Positions 47,995 through 56,773 of a DNA stretch of 64,000 bases are shown here, one piece after another. The stretch covers positions 1 to 64,000 of the forward strand of contig CAWADU010000003.1 of assembly GCA_963781025.1 (NCBI GenBank), given 5' to 3'. Made by a program: the position numbers and the translations under genes. Under the pieces are notes generated by a model. That model was not told where the DNA came from. It searched no databases and saw only the letters and a program-made list of their open reading frames with translations. Each line of letters opens with the position of its first letter. Within the stretch, counting starts at the first letter, position 1. This DNA comes from Tardibacter sp963781025 (GTDB taxonomy: Bacteria; Pseudomonadota; Alphaproteobacteria; Sphingomonadales; Sphingomonadaceae).

Positions 47995-48714
47995 GTGCAC
48001 CGCTTTGCCAATCCCGCGCGCTTTCTGAAGCTGGCAAAACCGCTGACCACATTCTGTGTGCTCGCGGGTCTGCCGTTGGCCGCGGTTGGCGTTTACGCGG
48101 GGCTGTTCCTGACGCCGCCCGATTACCTTCAGGGTGAAAGCGTCCGTATCATGTATGTCCATGTGCCTGCCGCATGGCTCGGCATGGCAGGCTATGGCTT
48201 TGTCGCTGCGGCAAGCGCCGCGTTCCTCGTCTGGCGGCACCCGCTGGCTGATGTCGCGGCGCGGGCGGCGGCTCCCATCGGCGCGCTCTACACCGCCATC
48301 TGCCTTGTGAGCGGATCGATCTGGGGCCGCCCGACCTGGGGAACATGGTGGGAATGGGACGGCAGGCTGACGTCGATGCTTATCCTGTTCTTCCTCTACC
48401 TCGGCTATATCGCGTTGAGCGGCGCGGGGGAGGATCGCGAAAGGGCGGCGAAGACTGCGGCCGTGCTTGCGCTGGTTGGAGCGGTCAATCTGCCGATCAT
48501 CCGTTATTCGGTGGTCTGGTGGAATACGCTGCATCAGGGCAGCAGCATCACGCTTTCCGGATCGACCATCGACAGTTCCATCCTGTGGCCGCTGCCGCTC
48601 ACTGCCCTGGGCTTCACCTTGCTGTTCGCCAGCTTCGTGCTGATGCGGATGCGGACCGACATTGCACGCATCCGGACGGAAGCGCGTATGAAACGGTTGG
48701 TGGAGGCGGCATGA
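47995..48714 (+). CDS. ccmC: heme exporter / cytochrome c maturation protein CcmC
   Basis: 239 residues from GTG 47995, chosen because conserved HRFANPARFLKLAKPLT follows. Six transmembrane helices and the tryptophan-rich WGRPTWGTWWEWDGRLTS motif that handles haem at the periplasmic side, flanked by conserved His in YVHVPAAW and NTLHQGSS. It transfers haem to CcmE. The first gene of the visible ccm operon; ccmA and ccmB, usual neighbours, are not in this window. Confidence 0.93.
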   Translation: MHRFANPARFLKLAKPLTTFCVLAGLPLAAVGVYAGLFLTPPDYLQGESVRIMYVHVPAAWLGMAGYGFVAAASAAFLVWRHPLADVAARAAAPIGALYTAICLVSGSIWGRPTWGTWWEWDGRLTSMLILFFLYLGYIALSGAGEDRERAAKTAAVLALVGAVNLPIIRYSVVWWNTLHQGSSITLSGSTIDSSILWPLPLTALGFTLLFASFVLMRMRTDIARIRTEARMKRLVEAA

Positions 48715-48842
48715 ACCACTGGCCGTTCATCATCGCCGCCTATGCGATCACGATCGGTGGGACGCTAGGCATCGGCTTGTGGTGCTGGCTGGCGATGCGC
48801 GCCGCAGAGCGAACGACCGACCGGCTGAAGGATCGGCGGTGA
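48711..48842 (+). CDS. ccmD: heme exporter protein CcmD
   Basis: 43 residues. One membrane helix (WPFIIAAYAITIGGTLGIGLWCWLAM) with the short polar tail RAAERTTDRLKDRR. The size, single helix and place between ccmC and ccmE (4-base overlaps with both) identify it. It stabilises CcmE with CcmC and helps release of holo-CcmE. Confidence 0.9.
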   Translation: MNHWPFIIAAYAITIGGTLGIGLWCWLAMRAAERTTDRLKDRR

Positions 48843-49270
48843 AGCCAAAGCATCAGCGTCTTGTCCTGTTGCTGCTCGCTGTCGCCGCGATTGGCGGCGC
48901 GGCGTTGCTCGCGCTGTCAGCATTAAAGGAACAGGCGACCTATTTCTATTCGCCAAGCGATGTCGCGAAGGATGGCGTGCCGCCGGGCCAGGCCATTCGC
49001 CTTGGCGGCATGGTCGCCAAGGGATCGCTCAACAGGGCGCCGGACGGCATCACCTACCGCTTTGTCGTGACCGACAACGCGCGCACGGTGCCTGTGGTTT
49101 TCAAGGGCATTCCGCCCGACCTTTTCAAGGAGGATTCCGGCGTCGTCTGCGAAGGCAGCTTCGACCGGGCGGGCGTATTCGTCGCCGACAACCTGCTGGC
49201 GAAGCATGACGAACGCTATATGCCGCCACAGGTTGCTGGCGCGATGCACAAGGCCAAATCTTTGAAATGA
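48839..49270 (+). CDS. ccmE: cytochrome c maturation heme chaperone CcmE
   Basis: 143 residues from GTG 48839 (GTGA overlap with ccmD). N-terminal membrane anchor (LVLLLLAVAAIGGAALLAL), periplasmic OB-fold with IRLGGMVAKGSLNRAPDGITYRFVVTD, and the haem-binding His123 in LAKHDERYMPPQ. Carries haem covalently from CcmC to CcmF. Its stop overlaps the start of ccmF. Confidence 0.95.
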   Translation: MKPKHQRLVLLLLAVAAIGGAALLALSALKEQATYFYSPSDVAKDGVPPGQAIRLGGMVAKGSLNRAPDGITYRFVVTDNARTVPVVFKGIPPDLFKEDSGVVCEGSFDRAGVFVADNLLAKHDERYMPPQVAGAMHKAKSLK

Positions 49271-51174
49271 CGGCGGAACTTGGACTGGCGGCGCTGTGGC
49301 TGGCTGCCGCGATATCGTTGTTGCAGTTTGGCGTTCCAGCGCTTGGCCTGTCGCGCGATAATGAGCAGCTCTGGCGTTTCGCGCGGCCGGCGGCAATGTT
49401 GCAGGCGCTGCTCGCGCTGCTCGCCTTCGGTTGCCTGATCCGGGCGTTCGCGGTGACCGACCTGTCGGTGAAGCTGGTCGCGCTGAACAGCCATCCGGAC
49501 AAGCCGTTCCTCTACAAGATCGCCGGGACCTGGGGCAATCACGAAGGCTCGATGCTGTTGTGGGTTGCCGTGCTGGCGCTGGCGGGCGGCGGCATCGCCG
49601 CGCTGGAACGGCGCATCGGCGAACGGATGGTCGCTGCGACGCTTGCCGCGCAAGCCGCGATCAGCCTGGGCTTCTATGCGTTCTTGCTGTTTGCATCCAA
49701 CCCGTTCAACCGGCTCGATCCGCCGGCCGCAACAGGGGCGGGCTTGAATCCGCTGCTGCAGGACCCCGGCCTCGCCTTTCACCCGCCGACGCTCTATCTC
49801 GGCTATGTCGGTGTGTCGGTCGCCTTTTCCTATGCGGTCGCCGCGCTTGCGTTGCGCGAGGTCGGCCCCGCCTTCGCCCGCGCGATGCGGCCCTGGGTGC
49901 TGGCGGCGTGGAGCGTGCTCACCATCGGCATCACGGCGGGCAGCTACTGGGCCTATTATGAGCTTGGCTGGGGCGGTTACTGGTTCTGGGACCCGGTCGA
50001 AAACGCATCGCTGATGCCGTGGCTGGCCGCAACCGCGCTTCTGCATTCAGTGACGGTTCTGGCGACGCGTGATGCCTTGAGGGCATGGACCGTGATGCTC
50101 GGCGTCGTCGCCTTTTCCATGTCGATGGTCGGCACTTTCCTCGTCCGTTCAGGCATATTGACCAGCGTGCATGCTTTTGCCGTCGACCCGAAGCGCGGCA
50201 CCTTCATCCTCGCGCTTCTGGTCATCTACATCGGCGCGGCGCTGGTGCTGTTCGCGCTGCGGGCGGGCACGGTGCGAGAGGGGGCGCCATTCGCGCCGAT
50301 CAGCCGCGAGGGCGGCCTTGTGATCAATAACCTGATCCTCTCCGCAATTCTGGGCGTGGTGTTCGTCGGCACGCTCTACCCGTTGGCGGCCGAAGCGATG
50401 TCGGGCGACAAGCTGTCGGTCGGGCCGCCCTATTTCAACGCCACCGCCGCGCCGCTTGGCGTGCTGCTTGCGGGACTGGTGGCAATGGGTCCGCTGCTGC
50501 AATGGCGCAAGGCCGATCCGAAGCGCCTGATGCGGCGGCTGGCAGTGCCTGTATTACTCGGGCTGACGGCGACGCTTGCCATTGTCGCGCTTTGGCATGC
50601 GAAGGGCGTTCTGATCACCGTCGCATTTGCGGTTGGCATCTTCACAGCGGTCGCAAGCTTCATGCCGCTGTTCGGGCGTAGCCTCAGGCGCACGCCGTTT
50701 CACACCTGGGGCATGGTCGTCGCTCATTTCGGCGTGGCGGTCAGCCTGTTGGGAATGGCCTCGAACGCGGCGTTCACGCAGGAAGCGCTGGTTGCGGCGC
50801 GACCGGGGGACCAGATCCGCCTTGCCGGTTTCAATGTCGGCTTCGACAACGTGGAGCCGGTCGCGGGGCCGAACTGGACGGCGATCCAGGGCGATTTCAC
50901 TGCCGTGCGGAAAGGCAAGCCATTCGATCTGCAACCCCAGGCACGGACCTTTACCGCGCCGATGACGGAAACGACCGAAGCGGCGATCCGCACATTATGG
51001 GACGGCCAGCTCTATGCCGTGATCGGCAAACCCGACGGCGAGGGGCGCTGGCAGGTGCATGTCTGGTGGAAGCCATTTGTGACGCTGATCTGGGCCGGCG
51101 GCCTGCTGATCGGCCTTGGCGGCGTGATCGCGCTTGTCGGGCGGCTGTGGCGTGAAAGGAGATATGCGCGATGA
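49267..51174 (+). CDS. ccmF: heme lyase CcmF
   Basis: 635 residues, polytopic, with about 14 transmembrane helices. The WWD haem-handling motif GWGGYWFWDPVENASLMPW is at about residues 238–256, and the upstream TWGNHEGSMLLW segment and four conserved His are visible. It joins haem from CcmE to the CXXCH sites of apocytochromes in the periplasm. It follows ccmE and precedes ccmG with 4-base overlaps, showing translational coupling. No frame problems here. Confidence 0.96.
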   Translation: MTAELGLAALWLAAAISLLQFGVPALGLSRDNEQLWRFARPAAMLQALLALLAFGCLIRAFAVTDLSVKLVALNSHPDKPFLYKIAGTWGNHEGSMLLWVAVLALAGGGIAALERRIGERMVAATLAAQAAISLGFYAFLLFASNPFNRLDPPAATGAGLNPLLQDPGLAFHPPTLYLGYVGVSVAFSYAVAALALREVGPAFARAMRPWVLAAWSVLTIGITAGSYWAYYELGWGGYWFWDPVENASLMPWLAATALLHSVTVLATRDALRAWTVMLGVVAFSMSMVGTFLVRSGILTSVHAFAVDPKRGTFILALLVIYIGAALVLFALRAGTVREGAPFAPISREGGLVINNLILSAILGVVFVGTLYPLAAEAMSGDKLSVGPPYFNATAAPLGVLLAGLVAMGPLLQWRKADPKRLMRRLAVPVLLGLTATLAIVALWHAKGVLITVAFAVGIFTAVASFMPLFGRSLRRTPFHTWGMVVAHFGVAVSLLGMASNAAFTQEALVAARPGDQIRLAGFNVGFDNVEPVAGPNWTAIQGDFTAVRKGKPFDLQPQARTFTAPMTETTEAAIRTLWDGQLYAVIGKPDGEGRWQVHVWWKPFVTLIWAGGLLIGLGGVIALVGRLWRERRYAR

Positions 51175-51713
51175 GCGTCCGCGCGTCTGGCCGCCTTGCG
51201 CTCTGGATTCCGCTTGCCGCCTTTCTGGCGTTCGTGCTGGTCGTCTTGTTCGGTCTCGGCCGGTCGCCGCAGGTGGTGCTTAAATCGAGGCTGATCGGGA
51301 AATCGGTGCCTGTCTTCACCTTGCGGGGCGAACTCCCGGCGCACCCAGGGCTGAAGACCGCCGATCTGCGGACCGGCAAGCCGATCTTGCTTAACATCTT
51401 CGCGAGCTGGTGCGTGCCTTGCGCTGCCGAAGCGCCGCAGCTTGCCGCGCTGAAGCGCGAGGGCGTGACGATCCATGCCATTGCCATTCGGGATACGGGA
51501 CAGGCGGTTGGCGCCTTCCTTGCCCGTAACGGCGATCCCTATGCCAATATCGGCTTCGACGATCGTAGCCGGGTTCAGCTCGCGCTCGGCTCAAGCGGCG
51601 TGCCCGAAACCTTCGTCGTCGATGGCAAGGGTGTGATCCGCTACCAGCATATCGGGGATATCAGGCCAGAGCATATGGCGATGCTGCTCGACAAGCTGGA
51701 GCAGGCGAAGTGA
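51171..51713 (+). CDS. ccmG: thiol:disulfide interchange protein DsbE/CcmG
   Basis: 180 residues. N-terminal anchor (LALWIPLAAFLAFVLVVLFGLG) and periplasmic thioredoxin fold: LLNIFASWCVPCAAEAPQLAALKREG with the CVPC redox pair, and VPETFVVDGKGVIRYQHIGDI. It reduces apocytochrome c cysteines before haem attachment. ATGA-type overlaps join it to ccmF and ccmH. Confidence 0.95.
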   Translation: MSVRASGRLALWIPLAAFLAFVLVVLFGLGRSPQVVLKSRLIGKSVPVFTLRGELPAHPGLKTADLRTGKPILLNIFASWCVPCAAEAPQLAALKREGVTIHAIAIRDTGQAVGAFLARNGDPYANIGFDDRSRVQLALGSSGVPETFVVDGKGVIRYQHIGDIRPEHMAMLLDKLEQAK

Positions 51714-52120
51714 AGGCGCTGGCCTTGGCCCTGCTGCTGATCTTCGGTGCAGCCGCCGCCCGTGCGGATTCGCTGCTGCCGCCCGCGCATTATGCCAATG
51801 AACCGCTGCCCGACCGGGCGCAGGAAGCCAGGGCGCAGGCGTTGATGCACACTCTGCGCTGCCTGGTCTGCCAGAACCAGTCGATTGCCGATTTCAATGC
51901 CGAAATGGCGGGCGACATGCGGGCGCTGGTGCGCGAACGGATCGCGGCGGGAGAAGATCCCGAGGTGGTACGGCGCTGGTTGATCGAGCGCTACGGCGAA
52001 TGGGTGAGCTTCGCCCCGCCGGTCGAACCCGCGACATGGCTGCTCTGGGCCGCACCGCTGCTGTTTCTTGCGATCGGCGCACTGGTGATCCGCCGCTATT
52101 ACACCAGGGGGCAGGCATGA
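51710..52120 (+). CDS. ccmH: cytochrome c maturation protein CcmH (CcmL type)
   Basis: 136 residues starting at GTG 51710. Signal peptide LALALLLIFGAAAARA, then the redox motif LRCLVCQNQSIADFNAEMA (LRCxxCQ), a three-helix fold and a C-terminal membrane helix (TWLLWAAPLLFLAIGALVIRRY). It reduces apocytochrome or CcmG in the periplasm. It overlaps ccmI by four bases. Confidence 0.94.
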   Translation: MKALALALLLIFGAAAARADSLLPPAHYANEPLPDRAQEARAQALMHTLRCLVCQNQSIADFNAEMAGDMRALVRERIAAGEDPEVVRRWLIERYGEWVSFAPPVEPATWLLWAAPLLFLAIGALVIRRYYTRGQA

Positions 52121-52755
52121 GCGGCTGGATCGGCCCCGTTGTTCTCGTGCTTCTCGCAGCGGCGTTTCTCTGGCGCTTCGCGCGGCCATCCGGCGGTGTC
52201 GCCCTTGGCATCGCGGTTGCGGTTGCGGCTGGCTTTGCGGGCTATGCCGTGCAGGGCAGGCCGGGTCTGCCATCCCATTCCGTGCCGGCGCGCGATGTTG
52301 CTTACAAGGGCGACACCAGCTTCGCGAAAGAACGCGGCGCGCTGCTTGAAAATCTGGGCGACGTCGGCGCATGGCTCAACTTCGCCGATGCGCTCCAGCG
52401 CGCGGGCATGACCGAGAAATCGGTCGACGCGATGAAGACGGCGACCAAGGCCTTCCCCAACAGTCCGGACCTGTGGGTGGGACTGGGCAATGCGCTCGTC
52501 GTCCATGGCGACGGGTTCGTGTCGCCCGCTGCCCGTCTGGCGTTCGCGCGGGCGGCCGCGCTTGCGCCCGATCATCCCGCGCCGCTCTATTTCCTGGGCC
52601 TTGCCTGGCTTCAATCCGGACAGGTCGATGAAGCCCTGAAGACCTGGGAGGGATTACGCGCCAAATCTCCGCCGGGTGCGCCCTGGCTGCCCGATCTCGA
52701 CCGCAAGATCGCCGCCGCGAAGATGATGCGCGACGCAGGCGTCGGGCAGCCCTGA
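52117..52755 (+). CDS. ccmI: cytochrome c biogenesis TPR protein CcmI
   Basis: 212 residues from ATG 52117. Two N-terminal membrane segments (WIGPVVLVLLAAAFLWRFA and ALGIAVAVAAGFAGYAV), then tetratricopeptide repeats, for example WLNFADALQRAGMTEKSVDAMKTATKAFPNSPDLWVGLGNALV and AFARAAALAPDHPAPLYFLGLAWLQSGQVDEAL. It presents apocytochrome to the lyase. Last gene of the ccm operon, convergent with ald 7 bases away. Confidence 0.9.
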   Translation: MSGWIGPVVLVLLAAAFLWRFARPSGGVALGIAVAVAAGFAGYAVQGRPGLPSHSVPARDVAYKGDTSFAKERGALLENLGDVGAWLNFADALQRAGMTEKSVDAMKTATKAFPNSPDLWVGLGNALVVHGDGFVSPAARLAFARAAALAPDHPAPLYFLGLAWLQSGQVDEALKTWEGLRAKSPPGAPWLPDLDRKIAAAKMMRDAGVGQP

Positions 52756-52761
52756 TCTCGT

Positions 52762-53859
52762 TCAGCCGTCAAACGCCAGCCCCAAAGCCTCGGCCACGGC
52801 CTTATGGCGGATTTTCCCGCCGCTGATGTTGAGGCCATTCGCCAGATGCGGGTCGGCCGCCATCGCCGCCTCGGCCCCCAGACTGGCAAGCCTCATGACA
52901 AAGGGCAGGGTCGCGTTGTTGAGCGCAAAAGCCGAGGTTCGCGCCACCGCGCCAGGCATGTTCGCCACACAGTAATGAATGACGCCTTCCTCGAGGAATA
53001 CCGGCGCGGCATGGGTTGTCGGGCGCGAGGTTTCGAAGCACCCGCCCTGGTCGATCGCGATGTCGACGATAACCGACCCGCGTTTCATCGTTTTCAGCAT
53101 CTCGCGCGTGACGAGCTTTGGCGCGGCTGCCCCCGGCACCAGCACCGCGCCGATCACCAGATGCGCCTTGGAAATAGCGGCGGCGATTGCGGCGCGGCTT
53201 GCATAGGCGGTTCTGACCTGGCTGCCGAACCAGGTGTCGAGTTCGGCCAGCCGGGCATTGCTGATGTCATAGATTGTCACGTCGGCACGCAGGCCCACTG
53301 CCATCTGCGCCGCGTTCAGCCCGGCGACGCCACCGCCCAGAATCGCTACCCGCGCCGGCGCGACACCCGGCACGCCGCCCAATAATATGCCCCGTCCGCC
53401 CTGTTCCTTTTCCAGATAATGCGCGCCAACCTGTATCGACATGCGGCCCGCGACTTCCGACATCGGCTTCAACAGCGGGAGCTGTCCACGGGCATCGGTG
53501 ACGGTTTCATAGGCGATGCAAGTGGCGCCTGACCGCATCAAGCCATCAGCCTGCGGCTTGTCGGCGGCCAGATGCAGATAGGTGAACAGCACGTGCCGCG
53601 GCTCGAGAAGGGCGATCTCCGACGGCTGTGGCTCCTTTACCTTGACGATCATGTCGGATGACGCGAACACCTCTGCCGCCGTCTTCGATATCGTCGCGCC
53701 GACCGAACGATAATCCGCGTCGTCGAAGTCGATTCCGCTGCCGGCGCCGGTTTCGACAAAGGCTTCGTGGCCGGCGGCGACAAGCTCTGCGACCGAAGGC
53801 GGAGTCAGGCCCACGCGATATTCGTGATTTTTGATCTCGCGCGGCACACCAATTCGCAT
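52762..53859 (-). CDS. ald: alanine dehydrogenase
   Basis: 365 residues; NAD-dependent oxidative deamination of L-alanine to pyruvate. MRIGVPREIKNHEYRVGLTP is the family start; the substrate Lys is at VKVKEPQ and His at FTYLHLAADK. NAD domain: RVAILGGGVAGLNAAQMAVGLRADVTIYD, then VIVDIAIDQGGCFETSRPTTH. Gene is separate from the convergent ccm operon and divergent from kup. Length is close to the usual 370 residues. Confidence 0.95.
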   Translation of the reverse strand: MRIGVPREIKNHEYRVGLTPPSVAELVAAGHEAFVETGAGSGIDFDDADYRSVGATISKTAAEVFASSDMIVKVKEPQPSEIALLEPRHVLFTYLHLAADKPQADGLMRSGATCIAYETVTDARGQLPLLKPMSEVAGRMSIQVGAHYLEKEQGGRGILLGGVPGVAPARVAILGGGVAGLNAAQMAVGLRADVTIYDISNARLAELDTWFGSQVRTAYASRAAIAAAISKAHLVIGAVLVPGAAAPKLVTREMLKTMKRGSVIVDIAIDQGGCFETSRPTTHAAPVFLEEGVIHYCVANMPGAVARTSAFALNNATLPFVMRLASLGAEAAMAADPHLANGLNISGGKIRHKAVAEALGLAFDG

Positions 53860-54032
53860 GCGGACCTCCTTCGGTCGTGGATTTGTTGAACTTTATACAA
53901 TCAAAGGCAGGGAAAGTCGCAGACGTTGCGGCTGGCACCGCGCTGTGCTACCCGCCGCCGCTCCGCCGTGAGATGGCTTATGGGGATACAATCGGCCGTG
54001 CCGCCAATTCTGGGGCTGATGACTGGGATTTC

Positions 54033-55979
54033 ATGACCGTGACCGTTTCCGAGGCCGGAACTTCTGGTACGCGGGCTGCTGAGCCCGACGGTCTGGAATT
54101 GGGTCATCGTCGGGACAGCGTTGCAAAGCTCGCGCTTGCCGCGATCGGCGTGGTGTTCGGCGACATCGGCACAAGTCCGATCTACGCGTTTCGCGAAACC
54201 TTCGTCGGCCACCATCCGCTGACGGTCGACAACATCCATATCCTGGGTGTTCTCAGCCTGATCTTCTGGTCGATGATGCTGGTCGTGACGATCAAATATG
54301 TCACGATCATCATGCGCGCCGACAACAAGGGCGAGGGCGGCAGCCTTGCGCTGCTCGCGTTGATTTCAAGTGCTGCCGGTCAAAAGCGCTGGTCGATGCC
54401 CATCGTCCTGCTCGGCGTGTTCGCCACCGCGCTGTTCTATGGCGACAGCATGATCACGCCCGCCATTTCGGTCTTGTCGGCCGTTGAAGGTCTGGAGGTT
54501 GTCAGCCCGGCGTTCGGCGGCATGGTCATACCGACCGCGGTCACCATCCTTGTCGGCCTTTTCCTGATCCAGAGCCATGGTACGGCCAAGGTCGGGCTGC
54601 TGTTCGGGCCGATCATGGCGGTGTATTTCACTGTGATCGCCGTGCTCGGGATCATCAATATCATCCCGCGCCCGGATGTCCTCTATGCGCTCAACCCCTG
54701 GTATGCGATCCACTTCTTCATCAACGACGGCCTCAGGGCATTTCTCGCGCTTGGCGCGGTCGTCCTGGCGGTAACGGGGGCGGAGGCGCTCTATGCCGAT
54801 ATGGGCCATTTCGGCCGCCGCCCGATCCGCGTCTCATGGATCTACTTCGTGCTTCCGGCGCTCATGCTCAACTACATGGGGCAAGGCGCAATGATCATGG
54901 CGCTGCCGCCGATCGCAAAGATGGACGTGATCCAGAATCCGTTTTTCTATCTGGCGAGCGAAGGCATGCGGCTGCCCCTCGTCATATTGGCGACCATGGC
55001 CACCGTCATCGCCAGCCAGGCGGTGATTTCCGGGGCCTTTTCGGTAACCCAGCAGGCGATCCAGCTCGGCTTCATTCCCCGGCTCAGGATCACGCACACC
55101 AGCGCGAGCACGGCTGGCCAGATCTACATCCCGGTGATCAACTGGGCGCTGATGGTGATGGTGATCCTGCTGGTCATCATGTTCGGCAGTTCCACGCGCC
55201 TGGCCGCCGCCTACGGCATTGCGGTCACGGGCGCGATGTTCATCGACACCTGCCTTCTCGTCGTCGTGCTGTACAGCCTGTGGAAATGGAACAAGCTGCT
55301 GGCGTCGGCTTTGCTGTCCGTCCTGTTCGTGGTGGACTTGGCGTATTTCAGCTCCAACCTGACCAAGATCCCCGATGGCGGGTGGTTCCCGCTGCTGGTC
55401 GGCTTCGTCGCCTTCACCTTGCTGACGACCTGGGCGAAGGGGCGCAAGCTGATGATCGAGCGGATGCGCGAAGCGGCGATGCCGACCGAGATATTCGTAA
55501 AGTCCGCGGCCAATTCGGCCACCCGCGTGGCGGGAACGGCGGTATTCATGACATCGACTGCAGATGGCGTGCCGCACGCGCTGTTGCACAATCTGAAGCA
55601 CAACAAGGTGCTGCACGAGCGCGTGGTGCTGTTGACCGTGAAGATCGAGGACGTGCCCTATGTCATGGAGGCCCGACGGATCACGTCGGAGGATCTTGGC
55701 AGCGGATTTTTCAGGGTGGTCTTGCGCTATGGCTTCATGCAGGACCCGGATGTGCCGGCGGCCCTTACCAGCCACGACATTTGCGGCGCGCAGTTCAGGA
55801 TGATGGATACCAGCTTCTTCCTGGCGCGGCAGACGCTGCTGGCTTCATCGCGGCCGGGCATGGCGCTCTGGCGCGAGAAGCTGTTCGCCTGGATGCTGCG
55901 AAACGCCGAAAGCGCGATGGAATTCTTCAAGCTGCCGACCAACCGGGTCATCGAACTGGGGAGCCAGCTCGAAATCTAG
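54033..55979 (+). CDS. kup: potassium uptake transporter Kup
   Basis: 648 residues from ATG 54033 with family sequence LALAAIGVVFGDIGTSPIYAFRETF soon after; a longer frame to 53877 adds residues without conservation. About 12 transmembrane helices, with the ion-site segments KYVTIIMRADNKGEGGSLALLALIS and ALYADMGHFGRRPIR, and a cytoplasmic C-terminus starting VFMTSTADGVPHALLHNLKHN. A proton-coupled low-affinity K+ importer. Its stop overlaps the convergent lipoprotein gene by four bases. Confidence 0.93.
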   Translation: MTVTVSEAGTSGTRAAEPDGLELGHRRDSVAKLALAAIGVVFGDIGTSPIYAFRETFVGHHPLTVDNIHILGVLSLIFWSMMLVVTIKYVTIIMRADNKGEGGSLALLALISSAAGQKRWSMPIVLLGVFATALFYGDSMITPAISVLSAVEGLEVVSPAFGGMVIPTAVTILVGLFLIQSHGTAKVGLLFGPIMAVYFTVIAVLGIINIIPRPDVLYALNPWYAIHFFINDGLRAFLALGAVVLAVTGAEALYADMGHFGRRPIRVSWIYFVLPALMLNYMGQGAMIMALPPIAKMDVIQNPFFYLASEGMRLPLVILATMATVIASQAVISGAFSVTQQAIQLGFIPRLRITHTSASTAGQIYIPVINWALMVMVILLVIMFGSSTRLAAAYGIAVTGAMFIDTCLLVVVLYSLWKWNKLLASALLSVLFVVDLAYFSSNLTKIPDGGWFPLLVGFVAFTLLTTWAKGRKLMIERMREAAMPTEIFVKSAANSATRVAGTAVFMTSTADGVPHALLHNLKHNKVLHERVVLLTVKIEDVPYVMEARRITSEDLGSGFFRVVLRYGFMQDPDVPAALTSHDICGAQFRMMDTSFFLARQTLLASSRPGMALWREKLFAWMLRNAESAMEFFKLPTNRVIELGSQLEI

Positions 55980-56362
55980 TCAGCCGAAGGGCAGCGCCTG
56001 GCCTTTCGTTCGACCAGCCGTGCGTCGATCTTGGACTGGCGCTCGTCCAGCGCCCGCTTTTGCGCCTTGTGCCGATCCATCGAACTCAGCAGCGGCGGAT
56101 AGAGCACCGCCGCCAGATAGACGGCCACCTGTTCGCGCTTGCGTCGGCCCCGCAGCACTTGTTCGATCTGAAGCATCTCCCCGCGCAGCGTGTCCGTTTC
56201 CTCGGCGATAACGGCACAGCGGTGTTCCCGTTCACTCTCACTCAGCGGTTTGAAATGGGCCCGGCTCGCGGCATCGGCGGCGGGAAGGCGAGGCGCGCCG
56301 CGTGCGCAGGAACACAGCAGCACCGCGCTCAATAGTATCAGGCTAGTCGAACCTGATCGCAC
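55976..56362 (-). CDS. lipoprotein, helical, unknown function
   Basis: 128 residues from GTG 56362, which gives a lipoprotein signal (TSLILLSAVLLCSCARG). The mature part is long, charged and helical with Cys and many Arg/Lys (SEREHRCAVIAEETDTLRGEMLQIEQVLRGRRKREQVAVYLAAVLYPP and KRALDERQSKIDARLVERKARRC). It is convergent with kup and follows the exported protein at 56343, overlapping it by 20 bases. I recognise no named family. Confidence 0.6.
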   Translation of the reverse strand: MRSGSTSLILLSAVLLCSCARGAPRLPAADAASRAHFKPLSESEREHRCAVIAEETDTLRGEMLQIEQVLRGRRKREQVAVYLAAVLYPPLLSSMDRHKAQKRALDERQSKIDARLVERKARRCPSAD

Positions 56363-56696
56363 GGCCTCGTCCCTCAAGCTCGCCCCAGCCGATAACGCCC
56401 ATGCCGACAGTGCCATAGCGGATAAGGATGACGGCATCGGCACCCAGCTTCCGTGCGGCCTTCTTCAGCTTTTTGTTCACCCGCTCACGCGTCGGTTCGG
56501 CACTCAGCAGCGTCTGCTTGCGGACGACGACCTTCAGGTCGCCCAGCACGTGATAGGACCGGTCGGCTATGTCATCCTCGGTCAGTTGCACCGCGCCGGT
56601 GTCCGCCTGAATGGATTGACGCGTCGACGCGGACGACGGCGTCGAGGCCATCGCGCCAGCGCTCGCAAGCGCCAGCGCAATCATTGGAAAGCGCAT
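56343..56696 (-). CDS. small exported protein, unknown function
   Basis: 117 residues with a signal peptide (RFPMIALALASAGAMASTPSSA). The mature domain GDLKVVVRKQTLLSAEPTRERVNKKLKKAARKLGADAVILIRYGTVGMGVIGWGELEGRGRAIRFD resembles the small alpha/beta folds of YbjQ-type or DUF4156 lipoproteins that chain strands and LxxxAxxxGAdAVI helices. No catalytic residues are obvious. It lies between the downstream lipoprotein gene and the HerA-like ATPase. Confidence 0.65.
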   Translation of the reverse strand: MRFPMIALALASAGAMASTPSSASTRQSIQADTGAVQLTEDDIADRSYHVLGDLKVVVRKQTLLSAEPTRERVNKKLKKAARKLGADAVILIRYGTVGMGVIGWGELEGRGRAIRFD

Positions 56697-56773
56697 GATG
56701 AAAATTCCCCCCCCAGGGAATTTCTATCATGGCACGCGGCTCGCGCAATCCACTGTAATCGAAAGGAACCGGG

